DNA of 6,893 nucleotides from an uncultured bacterium (GCA_905214155.1 CAJMLC010000106.1:1-6893), one strand, 5' to 3'. Numbered from the stretch's first letter, positions 1 through 6,671 are shown. The notes: generated by a model from the letters alone, not told the origin. Numbers and translations: made by a program.

Positions 1-62
1 GCGTACGGTCTGTACGTCGAGCCGGTTCTAACGCCGTATTGCCGGAAAAGATCCGTCAGCGT
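1..62. other. Sequence downstream of mrdA, no gene recognised
   Basis: This short stretch follows the mrdA stop codon at the edge of the window. On the minus strand I see no T-tract after a stem, no ribosome binding site and no start codon with support. The only symmetry is a 5-bp stem with a 5-nt loop (CGTAC-ggtct-GTACG, positions 2-16), which is too weak to call a terminator. In related operons cell-division or rod-shape genes such as minC or rodA can follow mrdA, but nothing here shows which gene comes next. Confidence 0.4.
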
Positions 63-2171
63 TTAATGAACTGTATTCTCGGTCAATATTGTTTCGTATT
101 TTGTCTCGCCCGAGAAATAGGCATCCATGATCGGGATACACACATTGGCGAGATTGCCGCCCTGCGCGCCCTTTTCCACATAGACCGCAATGGCGATCTC
201 CGGGTCGTCCGCCGGGGCGTAGAGCACAAAGGACGCGTTGTCGGAGCCGCTGACCGAGCCGTCCGATGTCACGCCTTGCCACTGGGCCGTGCCCGTCTTA
301 CAGGCGACCTCAATCGGATAATTTGCCAGATAGTTCTTGGCCGTGCCTTCCTTGGCGGTCATGCGCATGCCCTTGTCGATGCAGTCGAGCGCCTCGTCCG
401 AGATGTCCAGCGTGCTGGCCACCTCCGGCTCGTGCTCCTTGATCAGCGACTGATAGTCCCACGACACGATGCGCGACAAAAACGTCGCGGAATAGCGCGT
501 CCCCTTGTTCGCCAGCGCCTGCACATAGCAGACCATCTGCATCGGTGTGAAGCGGTTCAGGCTCTGCCCGATGACGGCCTGCAGCACGTCCGCGCCGTAC
601 CAGCCGGACTCGTCGCCGGCGTAGTTGGCCTTCTTCGTCTCGGCGTTCGCCCGCTGGCCGACCTCTTCATAGAGCTCAATGCCCGTGTGCTCGCCGAGGC
701 CGAGCGCCTTCGCCACGATGTCGAACGGATTTTCGCCCGTCTCGCTGAAATAGGCGTTGTAGGTCAGGCGGCCCGCCTCGTAGAAATAGTAGTTGCAGGA
801 CTCAGACAGCGCCTGCTGCATGTTGATCGTGCCGTGCGTCGCGTTCGAGCTGGTCCACACGTAGCACTTCGGCGTGAAGTTTTCCTTCGCGTAGTACATG
901 TAGACGCCCTCATCCGTGATCTGATAATATTCGCCCATGTGGCCCAGGTCGATGGCCGCGATGGCCGTGACCATCTTGTAGATCGAGCCGGGGGCGTAGG
1001 GGGCCAGCAGCGCCCGGTCATAGAGCGGCTTGTAGGGATCCTCGCTCAGCTCCTTGAAATCGCGGTTGTAGGTGGAGAGGTCGTAGGTCGGATAGCTCGC
1101 GCATGCGAGGATCTCGCCCGTCTTCACCGCCTGTACCACCACGGCCCCGCCCTCGGCGTCCTTGCCTTCGCTGTGCGCGCCGACGCCGTTCTCGCGGAGA
1201 TTCAGGATCAGCTTCTCCAGCGCGTCCTCCGCCACGGTCTGCAGCGAGATGTCCAGCGTCGTCTCCACATTGGCGCCCGGCTCCGGGATGCTGGTATAGT
1301 ATTCGTCGAGCTTTTCGCCCGTGGACGAGACGGTCGTATACTTCATGCCGCTCGTCCCGTGCAGATATTCCTCAAAGGCCAGCTCGATGCCCTCTTTGCC
1401 GACCTTTGCGTTCATCGCGTAGCCCTTGTCGCGGTATTCCGGCCATTCATCCGCGGTGATCGCACCGACGGATCCGAGCAGATGCGCCGCATACTTCGTG
1501 TTGTAGACGCGCACGGTGCTCGATTCCACGATCACGCCCGGGATGCTCAGCTCCATCACCGCCGCGAGATCCTCCGCGCTGACGTCGGTCGCCAGCGTGT
1601 AGTTTTCCAGGCCCACGCCCTCGACGCTCCGCAGCTCCAGCTCATAGCGGACGGAGATGACCTTGTACGCCTGCTCCTGCGTCCAGTCGTCGGGGATCTG
1701 ATAATCCTCGCGCAGCTTTTTCATCAGCGTCGAGGCCGACGTGTCGAGGTCATACTCCCGGTCGCGCAGGAATGCGCGGAAATAATCCTGCCATGTGGAC
1801 GAGATCGTGTCCATCTGATAGGCATAGGGCCGCTCCATCGTGACAGGGAAGTGGCTCTCATACTGGATGCCGAGCCGGTCGCACAGCTCCAGCACGTGCA
1901 GCAGATTCTCGTTCGGTGCGTCCGTGTTGAACAGCACGAAATTGATGATCACGAGGTTATAGCTCGCGCGGTTCGAAATGAGCACATTGCCGTTCCGGTC
2001 GAGGATGTTCCCGCGCGAGGCCTCCATCGTCGTGCGGTAGGTCATCGAGTCCGCGTCCGCGGCCACGAGCTCGGTCGTCTGTAATTTATAAAGCCGCAGC
2101 GCGAACACCGCCATCATCGCCACGATGAAGCAGATGAACACGATCATGCGGAACCGCATCCTTCGCTGCAT
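63..2171 (-). CDS. mrdA: Penicillin-binding protein 2, elongasome transpeptidase
   Basis: A 702-residue class B penicillin-binding protein that cross-links peptidoglycan during lateral wall growth, anchored in the membrane with its catalytic domain outside. Residues about 9-28 form the single N-terminal membrane segment. The dimerisation-domain motif RGNILDRNG lies at residues 53-61. The transpeptidase domain has all three active-site motifs: SIYK (Ser396 nucleophile, Lys399), SCN (458-460) and KTGT (625-628). There is no PASTA domain, which separates it from SpoVD-type proteins. The ATG is preceded by AGGGG five bases upstream and directly abuts the TAA of mreD, so translation is probably coupled. 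The mreC-mreD context supports the PBP2/MrdA assignment over a divisome or sporulation paralogue. The C-terminus (NTVH, TAA) is intact. The antisense strand is open over most of the gene, which I treat as a codon-bias shadow. Confidence 0.95.
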   Translation of the reverse strand: MQRRMRFRMIVFICFIVAMMAVFALRLYKLQTTELVAADADSMTYRTTMEASRGNILDRNGNVLISNRASYNLVIINFVLFNTDAPNENLLHVLELCDRLGIQYESHFPVTMERPYAYQMDTISSTWQDYFRAFLRDREYDLDTSASTLMKKLREDYQIPDDWTQEQAYKVISVRYELELRSVEGVGLENYTLATDVSAEDLAAVMELSIPGVIVESSTVRVYNTKYAAHLLGSVGAITADEWPEYRDKGYAMNAKVGKEGIELAFEEYLHGTSGMKYTTVSSTGEKLDEYYTSIPEPGANVETTLDISLQTVAEDALEKLILNLRENGVGAHSEGKDAEGGAVVVQAVKTGEILACASYPTYDLSTYNRDFKELSEDPYKPLYDRALLAPYAPGSIYKMVTAIAAIDLGHMGEYYQITDEGVYMYYAKENFTPKCYVWTSSNATHGTINMQQALSESCNYYFYEAGRLTYNAYFSETGENPFDIVAKALGLGEHTGIELYEEVGQRANAETKKANYAGDESGWYGADVLQAVIGQSLNRFTPMQMVCYVQALANKGTRYSATFLSRIVSWDYQSLIKEHEPEVASTLDISDEALDCIDKGMRMTAKEGTAKNYLANYPIEVACKTGTAQWQGVTSDGSVSGSDNASFVLYAPADDPEIAIAVYVEKGAQGGNLANVCIPIMDAYFSGETKYETILTENTVH

Positions 2172-2672
2172 TTATGCCCCTGCCTTTCTGATCAACCAAG
2201 CGGCCAGATATACCGGCGGCGCCGCCAGCAGCGAAAGCCCAATCTGCCGCAGCACGGGCAGCAGCCCCGCGCCGAATCCTACATGGCCCAGAAACACCTG
2301 TGCCAAAAACAACACGCCCTGGCAGAAGATCAGACAGCCGAGGCTCATCAGCAGCGCCGAGAGCAGGTTTCGCCGCAGATACCGGTCGCACACATAGCCC
2401 ACGACCGCGCCGCTGAGCGCAAGCAGCACAACGTGCAGCGCGCCGCCCGCCGCCCCGGCCAGACACCAGAACAGCCCGGCCGCGAGACCGAAAATGGCGC
2501 CGCTCTCGCCGCCCACGTGCATCGCGATGCACGCCGCAGCCACCGGGATCAGGCTCAGCTTCACGCCGAACAGGCGCATCCGCCCGAATGTCACCGTCTG
2601 AAATACCGTCATAAACAGAAACAGTACCCCATATAAGGCCCACATCAGGGCGTTTTTGTATGTTTTTCTCAT
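2172..2672 (-). CDS. mreD: Rod shape-determining membrane protein MreD
   Basis: A 166-residue, very hydrophobic protein of normal MreD length. Roughly five or six membrane segments can be drawn at residues 12-30, 36-52, 55-75, 76-95, 103-128 and 140-161, with a basic N-terminus (MRKTYKN) and a basic loop near residues 97-101 (RYLRR). MreD is an integral membrane partner of MreC and PBP2 in the elongasome and has no enzymatic motif. The start at 2672 is chosen because AAGGAG lies seven bases upstream (2680-2685). A longer in-frame reading to 2882 would begin with TTG inside the repeat element and is rejected. The assignment rests on hydrophobicity, size and the mreC-mreD-mrdA order, since MreD is poorly conserved in sequence. 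It is separated from mreC by 276 nt of repeat DNA, unlike the other tight junctions in this operon. Confidence 0.9.
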   Translation of the reverse strand: MRKTYKNALMWALYGVLFLFMTVFQTVTFGRMRLFGVKLSLIPVAAACIAMHVGGESGAIFGLAAGLFWCLAGAAGGALHVVLLALSGAVVGYVCDRYLRRNLLSALLMSLGCLIFCQGVLFLAQVFLGHVGFGAGLLPVLRQIGLSLLAAPPVYLAAWLIRKAGA

Positions 2673-2679
2673 CGGAATA

Positions 2680-2685
2680 CTCCTT
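2680..2685 (-). promoter_or_regulatory. Ribosome binding site of mreD
   Basis: AAGGAG on the minus strand, seven bases before the mreD ATG. It decides the start, because the reading frame stays open upstream into the repeat. It means mreD has its own strong initiation site and does not rely on coupling to the distant mreC stop. Confidence 0.8.
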
Positions 2686-2705
2686 CTGCCGGGTTTCGCT
2701 CCATC

Positions 2706-2893
2706 CAAAGGCTCCCTTGTGTAAAGGGAGCTGTCAGCCGCTAGGCTGACTGAGGGATTGTCGGGCGGGCGATGCCCGCCCCTACGTTTAGGATCGAAGT
2801 GCAAACGTGTTCGTAGGGGCGACCAATGGTCGCCCGCAACAATCCCTCCGCCTCGCTGCGCTCGGCACCTCCCTTTACACAAGGGAGGCTTTG
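2706..2893. repeat. Nested palindromic (MITE-like) intergenic element
   Basis: A 188-bp element that is an inverted repeat of itself. The outer arms, 2706-2761 and 2839-2893, share CAAAG, a CTCCCTTGTGTAAAGGGAG core and the inner end GAGGGATTGT. The inner arms, 2762-2786 and 2812-2837, share CCCCTACG/CGTAGGGG. Each arm contains its own small hairpins: 2711-2731 (8 bp), 2733-2750 (7 bp) and 2763-2781 (8 bp, loop GAT) on the left; 2817-2835 (8 bp, loop AAT), 2850-2866 (imperfect) and 2868-2888 (8 bp) on the right. A centre of 13 nt is flanked by ACGTTT/AAACGT (2784-2789, 2803-2808). There is no ORF or transposase, and no convincing target duplication beyond a possible 2-nt TC. It resembles intergenic repeats I associate with Oscillospiraceae genomes, and a non-autonomous mobile element is the likeliest reading. 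As RNA within the operon it would fold strongly in either orientation. Confidence 0.85.
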
Positions 2894-2911
2894 TCCGCTG
2901 CGGCGGGGCCG

Positions 2912-2938
2912 GGCCGATGTCATCATCGACCCCTACAA
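2912..2938 (-). repeat. Third TAGGGG-hairpin module beside the palindromic element
   Basis: On the minus strand TTGTAGGGG runs into an 8-bp hairpin, GGTCGATG-ATGA-CATCGGCC (2912-2931), with one U-G wobble and then CCG. This is the same layout as the two inner modules of the neighbouring element, which also have GTAGGGG followed at once by a hairpin and then CCCG. It is probably a remnant or separate copy of the same repeat family, placed between the mreC stop codon and the large element. The wobble is a mismatch (C-A) when the plus strand is read, so the fold is better in the transcribed orientation. Confidence 0.6.
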
Positions 2939-2948
2939 GCGAAATATC

Positions 2949-3920
2949 TTACTGCGCCGGGCTATCCGCGGTATTTGCTCCGTCCGCCGCGGCCTCCGCA
3001 TTTGCATCCACAGCTGTCTCTGCGTTCGCATCCGCATTGGTCTCGCCGTCGACAACGACGGTCTCCTCCGCGGCCTTCTCCGGCACAGTATAGCCGTAAT
3101 TCGTAATGATGAACACCTGTTCCAGCGTTCCGAGATCGCACGACGGATCGAGCGTGGCATACTTCGCGACGCCCGTTTCATCGAGGCTCGCGTTCGTGAT
3201 ATAGCCGAGCAGCAGTCCGCGCGGATAGAGCGTCGAGCCGGTCGTCACGACCTGATCCTGATTCTTGATGACCGCGTCGGTCAGCAGATAGTTCATGCGC
3301 AGGATGCTGGTGCCGTCCTGCAAGAATGTCCCCTGTACGACGCCGTTGTAGCCCGATGACGCGATCGACGCGCTGATCTCCAGCGACGAGTCCATGATCG
3401 TCGTCACCGTCGCCCAGTTGAAGCCGACCTCGGTGATCAGACCCACGACCTGCCCGTTCTCGGTGATCGCGCACATGCCCTCTTCGAGGCCATAGTTTGT
3501 GCCCTTGCCGATCGTGAACGCGCTCTTATAGTCCGAAGAGTTCCACGACGTGATGTACGACGCCACATAGCTGTAATCCTCGTGGCTCTCGCTCAGCTGC
3601 AAAAGCGCCTTGTATCGCTCGTTTTCACGCTGCAGCTCCTCCACGGTGCGGATGTCCTCCTCCATCGAGAGGATCTGGCTCTGCAGCGCCGCGTTTTCCG
3701 ATTCCAGCTTCGCATACTGGAAAAGGTAGTTATAATACCGTTCAAACTGCCGGTCGATGGCCGCGACCGCCGAACGCACCGGGGACAGGATGCTCCCCGT
3801 GACGTTTTCAAAGAAGCTCGCCCCAGAGGAGAGGCCCAGAACCACCGCTGCGAGGATCGCCACGACCAGCGCCGCGATCAGGATGGTCTTCATCCGGCCG
3901 GACCAGAAATTTTTCTTCAT
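2949..3920 (-). CDS. mreC: Cell shape-determining protein MreC
   Basis: A 323-residue bitopic membrane protein that acts outside the membrane as the scaffold linking MreB/MreD to PBP2. A basic N-terminus (MKKNFWSGRMK) leads into one membrane segment at about residues 11-31. A coiled coil follows at about 58-110 (alternating Leu/Glu/Lys, ending ELQRENERYKALLQLS). The double beta-barrel domain spans about 115-275, with family-typical stretches such as the glycine-rich start of the first barrel (GKGTNYGLEEGM) and the TGSTLYPRGLLLGYI segment near 227-241. An acidic low-complexity tail (about 281-323) carries three 8-residue repeats. The ATG overlaps the maf stop codon (ATGA), and AAGGAGG lies ten bases upstream inside maf. 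A longer in-frame reading from 4187 would run out of frame through maf and is rejected. The length fits the family, slightly extended by the tail. Confidence 0.95.
   Translation of the reverse strand: MKKNFWSGRMKTILIAALVVAILAAVVLGLSSGASFFENVTGSILSPVRSAVAAIDRQFERYYNYLFQYAKLESENAALQSQILSMEEDIRTVEELQRENERYKALLQLSESHEDYSYVASYITSWNSSDYKSAFTIGKGTNYGLEEGMCAITENGQVVGLITEVGFNWATVTTIMDSSLEISASIASSGYNGVVQGTFLQDGTSILRMNYLLTDAVIKNQDQVVTTGSTLYPRGLLLGYITNASLDETGVAKYATLDPSCDLGTLEQVFIITNYGYTVPEKAAEETVVVDGETNADANAETAVDANAEAAADGANTADSPAQ
2973..3044 (-). repeat. Three degenerate 24-nt tandem units coding the MreC tail
   Basis: Codons 293-316 of mreC form three consecutive 8-codon units: ETNADANA, ETAVDANA and EAAADGAN. 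The first two share E-T at the start and D-A-N-A at the end, while the third keeps only E, a D and Ala/Asn richness. Codons differ between copies, so this is an old expansion. The encoded segment is acidic, probably disordered and extracytoplasmic. Confidence 0.7.
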
Positions 3921-4510
3921 CCCTCCGGCGCCTCCTTCTCCCGCAGAATGGACACGCCGCACTCGGCCAGCATCCGCGCCAGTGCGCAGAGCGGCAGACC
4001 CATCACCGAGAAATAATCGCCCTCGAGATGGTCGACGAAGATGGCCCCGTAGCCCTGAATGCCATAAGAACCGGCCTTGTCCATCGGCTCGCCGGTCGCG
4101 ATGTAGGCGCGGATCTCCGCGTCGGTCATCGGGCGGAAGTGGACGCGCGTCCGCACGACCTCCTGCCGGAGCTTGCCTTCGTGCCACACGTTCAGCCCCG
4201 TCATCACCTCATGCCCGCGCCCGGAGAGCGTCTTCAGCATCCGGAACGCCTCTTCTTCGTCGTGCGGTTTGCCGAGCACCGCGCCGTCCACGACGACGAT
4301 CGTGTCCGCAGCGACGACGATGTCCTCCGGCGCGGCGGTCTCCGCGATCTTCGCGGCCTTCAATCCGCCTACGCGCGCGACCTCCTGCTCCGGCGGGAGC
4401 GTCTTGTCCATCGTCTCGTCGACGTCGGCGGTGTGTATCGTAAATTCCAGCCCCAGCAGGCGCATCAGCTCCTGCCGCCGGGGCGATTTGGACGCTAAAA
4501 TGATTGCCAT
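3917..4510 (-). CDS. maf: Maf family nucleotide pyrophosphatase
   Basis: A 197-residue cytoplasmic Maf protein, the usual length. These enzymes hydrolyse nucleoside triphosphates to monophosphates and pyrophosphate, and they clear modified or excess nucleotides. In Bacillus, Maf overexpression blocks septation. Visible motifs are the N-terminal LASKSPRR (5-12), VAADT with Asp69 as the likely catalytic base, GKP with Lys81, EPMDKAGSYGIQG (141-153) and GDYFSVMGLPL (164-174). Arg12, Lys81 and Gln152 match, from memory, the selectivity set of the YhdE subgroup (dTTP/UTP preference) rather than the YceF subgroup. The start at 4510 is chosen over an upstream in-frame ATG at 4534: AAGGAG lies six bases before it, and MAIILASKSPRR is the family N-terminus. 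It begins 10 nt after the U32 stop and ends in an ATGA overlap with mreC. Confidence 0.95.
   Translation of the reverse strand: MAIILASKSPRRQELMRLLGLEFTIHTADVDETMDKTLPPEQEVARVGGLKAAKIAETAAPEDIVVAADTIVVVDGAVLGKPHDEEEAFRMLKTLSGRGHEVMTGLNVWHEGKLRQEVVRTRVHFRPMTDAEIRAYIATGEPMDKAGSYGIQGYGAIFVDHLEGDYFSVMGLPLCALARMLAECGVSILREKEAPEG
3931..3937 (-). promoter_or_regulatory. Ribosome binding site of mreC, inside maf
   Basis: AAGGAGG on the minus strand, ten bases before the mreC ATG and within the last codons of maf. With the ATGA stop/start overlap it supports translational coupling of the two genes. The spacing is at the long end, so coupling may matter for mreC output. Confidence 0.7.
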
Positions 4511-4516
4511 GATGTT

Positions 4517-4522
4517 CTCCTT
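4517..4522 (-). promoter_or_regulatory. Ribosome binding site of maf
   Basis: AAGGAG on the minus strand, six bases before the chosen ATG at 4510. It overlaps the TAA stop codon of the U32 gene (4521-4523). It decides between the two candidate maf starts, because the upstream ATG at 4534 lies inside the end of the U32 gene. Confidence 0.8.
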
Positions 4523-6608
4523 ACTCCACACCACGTTGGTAGAGGCCGCGCGTATAGCTGCCCGGCTCGAACGTCCCGCCGCGCACCCAGTCCGCCAGCA
4601 CCTTGTCCACCTCTCCGGCGTTCTCCGTCGTGAAGCTCAGCCGCAGCGCCCAGAGGCCCATCCCGCGGAACGCCGCCAGCTTGTCCAGCAGATAGAGCTT
4701 CTTCCCGTTCAGCAGCACGTTGCGGCAGCTGCCGCCGTCCTTCACGATCGGGAATTCCTCGCCCATCCGGTCGACGAGCTTCGTCACGCCCGCGTCGCAG
4801 GCGCATGTGCCCGTGCGGTTTTTGATCACGCAGTTTTCCATCAGCATCAGCGGCAGCCGCCCATAGACGAGCACCTCGCTCGGCACGGCCTTCGAAATAT
4901 CGCGGATCTGCGGCAGCGTCAGCTCAAACGACAGCAGCTGCGAATCCACGCCCTGTGCCCGCAGATACTGCATTGACCGCGAATTGTAGATGTTGAGGCC
5001 AAAATCGCCCCGCACGGCGAAGCCCGCCGCCTTCGCGATCTTCAGCTGGCCGAGATTGCCCACCAGCAGCTGCCGCACGCCAAGGCCGTAGACCTCGCGC
5101 AGCTGTGCCGCAAGCTGCCGGTCCTCGCCGGACCAGACCACCCGCGGCAAAACCGCCGCCAGCTGCGTCTCCACGCCGAGCCGCCCCGGCAGATCGGGGT
5201 TCGCCAAAATCTCCGCCAGCGGCACATAGAGCACCGTCGGCCGCAGCGCCAGCATCCGCGCCGTGATCTGTGAAGCCGACCGGACGCTCACCGTCAGCTG
5301 CGGCTCGCCCGTCATCCCGTCGTAGGGCGCGAGCGCGTTGTAGGGGTGCAGCCGCGCGGGCTTCACGCGCCCGCGCTGCGCCGTCAGCTGTGCGAGCACA
5401 TCGCGCCGCATCGCGTTGATGGCCGAAGCGGGCAGCTGCACGTCTCCGCCGAGCGCCGTCTTCACCGATGCGCAGCGATACGGCGTTCCGCCGGTCTTGG
5501 CCAGACGGCTCTCGAGATCCTCGCGCGTCAGCGCGTGGTAGACCGCCGGCTCCGGCTCCGGCCCGACCGTCTTGCACACGTTGCCGAGGTCATCCTGCAC
5601 GGCCAGCTGCGCGGGCCGTCCGGCCTGCAGCATCGCGTAAAAATGCACCGGCACCAGCTGTGCCTCGCCGTTTTCGTATGTTGCCCGCGCCGCCGCGAAG
5701 AGATCCTTCGCGTCCTCGCCCTCCTGCCGCGTGCCGAACATCTCGGGGCCCTTCTGCCCGAGGTAATAGCCCTGCGTAAAGCCCTGGCGTGAGAACACGC
5801 GCTCCAGCTCCTCCATGTCCGCCTGCGTCACGCGCTTGCCGTTCAGCGCCGCGCGATATGCCTTCGTCACCACCGCGACATACTCCGGCCGCTTCATGCG
5901 GCCTTCGATCTTGAGGGACGCCACGCCCATGCGCTCAAGGTCGCGCAGATATTCAATGAGACAGTTGTCCTTCAGGCTCAGCGGATACCGGTTCTGGTCG
6001 AACCGTCCATAGCCGTAGGGCAGGCGGCACGGCTGCGCGCACTGCCCCCGGTTGCCCGACCGGCGCCCGATCACGCCCGACAGATAGCACTGCCCGGAAT
6101 AGCACATGCAGAGCGCGCCATGCACGAATACTTCGATCTCGATCGGGCTTCTGCGGCAGATGGCCGCGATCTCCTCGCGCGGCAGCTCTCGCGAGAGCAC
6201 CACGCGGCTGCATCCCAGCTCCGCCGCCGCGACCACGCCCTCCAGCGAGTGGATGGACATCTGCGTCGAGGCGTGGACAGCTACGTTCGGCGCGATCTCG
6301 CGGCAGAGCTGCACCATCCCGATGTCCTGCACGATGAACGCGTCCACGCCCAGCGTCGCCGCCAGCCGGATCACGTCTGCCGCACGGGCCATCTCCCGGT
6401 CGGCCACGAGCGTGTTCAGCGTCAGATGCACGGCCACGCCGCGCACATGGCAGTACACGATGGCCTCCTGCAGCTCATCGGCGGAGAAATTCTTCGCGTT
6501 CATCCGCGCGTTGAACTGATCATATCCAAGATAGACCGCGTTGGCCCCGTTCTGTACGGCGGCGCGCAGCGCCTCCATCGACCCGGCGGGCGAGAGCAAT
6601 TCGATCAT
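4521..6608 (-). CDS. U32 family protein, RlhA/TrhP-like, probable Fe-S RNA hydroxylase
   Basis: A 695-residue cytoplasmic U32-family protein. The N-terminal half is a TIM-barrel-like domain opening with ELLSPAGSMEAL (3-14). It carries the U32 signature at residues 159-177, with Cys167 and Cys174, followed by Cys190 and Cys194 in a GQCAQPCR segment. In characterised relatives (RlhA, TrhP, UbiU/UbiV) cysteines in this region hold a 4Fe-4S cluster. The middle (about 320-412) has KTGGTPYRC and LPASAINAMRRD stretches typical of the DUF3656 region of RlhA-like proteins, which hydroxylate 23S rRNA. The C-terminal part (about 430-695) is a second U32-like module with four more cysteines (593, 602, 604, 628). 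The family is often annotated 'peptidase' or 'collagenase', but protease activity is doubtful. The start has AAAAGGA nine bases upstream. It is the first gene of the maf-mreCD-mrdA transcript. The substrate (tRNA, rRNA or other) cannot be settled from sequence. Confidence 0.88.
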   Translation of the reverse strand: MIELLSPAGSMEALRAAVQNGANAVYLGYDQFNARMNAKNFSADELQEAIVYCHVRGVAVHLTLNTLVADREMARAADVIRLAATLGVDAFIVQDIGMVQLCREIAPNVAVHASTQMSIHSLEGVVAAAELGCSRVVLSRELPREEIAAICRRSPIEIEVFVHGALCMCYSGQCYLSGVIGRRSGNRGQCAQPCRLPYGYGRFDQNRYPLSLKDNCLIEYLRDLERMGVASLKIEGRMKRPEYVAVVTKAYRAALNGKRVTQADMEELERVFSRQGFTQGYYLGQKGPEMFGTRQEGEDAKDLFAAARATYENGEAQLVPVHFYAMLQAGRPAQLAVQDDLGNVCKTVGPEPEPAVYHALTREDLESRLAKTGGTPYRCASVKTALGGDVQLPASAINAMRRDVLAQLTAQRGRVKPARLHPYNALAPYDGMTGEPQLTVSVRSASQITARMLALRPTVLYVPLAEILANPDLPGRLGVETQLAAVLPRVVWSGEDRQLAAQLREVYGLGVRQLLVGNLGQLKIAKAAGFAVRGDFGLNIYNSRSMQYLRAQGVDSQLLSFELTLPQIRDISKAVPSEVLVYGRLPLMLMENCVIKNRTGTCACDAGVTKLVDRMGEEFPIVKDGGSCRNVLLNGKKLYLLDKLAAFRGMGLWALRLSFTTENAGEVDKVLADWVRGGTFEPGSYTRGLYQRGVE

Positions 6609-6617
6609 AATATCGGT

Positions 6618-6624
6618 TCCTTTT
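6618..6624 (-). promoter_or_regulatory. Ribosome binding site of the U32 gene
   Basis: AAAAGGA on the minus strand, nine bases before the ATG at 6608. It is weaker than the AAGGAG sites of the downstream genes, but it is the only candidate in the leader and supports the annotated start. Confidence 0.6.
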
Positions 6625-6636
6625 CCGTATAGTCAA

Positions 6637-6654
6637 GCCATTCCGAAGAATGGC
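6637..6654 (-). other. UUCG-capped hairpin in the U32 operon leader
   Basis: On the minus strand GCCATTC, loop TTCG, GAATGGC: a perfect 7-bp stem closed as C(UUCG)G, the unusually stable RNA tetraloop. It lies between the predicted transcription start (about 6665) and the ribosome binding site, beginning roughly 11 nt into the transcript. No T-tract follows, so it is not a terminator. It may protect the 5' end or act in control of the leader, which is inference. Confidence 0.65.
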
Positions 6655-6671
6655 GTAAAAATCCGCATACC

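Noticed and set aside
39..2084. A 681-codon open frame on the plus strand opposite mrdA
   Set aside because: It is antisense to a PBP2 gene with all catalytic motifs. The translation is Arg/Val/His/Leu-rich with no recognisable domain, as expected from GC-rich third positions on the opposite strand, and no ribosome binding site supports it.
2172..2882. Longer mreD reading starting at 2882
   Set aside because: It would start with TTG inside the repeat element and add about 70 residues of repeat-derived sequence. The ATG at 2672 has a well-placed AAGGAG.
2706..2938. CRISPR-like array because of repeated hairpins
   Set aside because: The copies are inverted and nested, not evenly spaced direct repeats, and there are no unique spacers of constant length.
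2949..4187. Longer mreC reading of 412 codons
   Set aside because: The extra 89 codons are the maf gene read out of frame. The ATG at 3920 overlapping the maf stop gives a normal MreC N-terminus.
3917..4534. Longer maf reading from 4534
   Set aside because: It would start inside the U32 gene. The ATG at 4510 has a good ribosome binding site and the family N-terminal motif directly after it.
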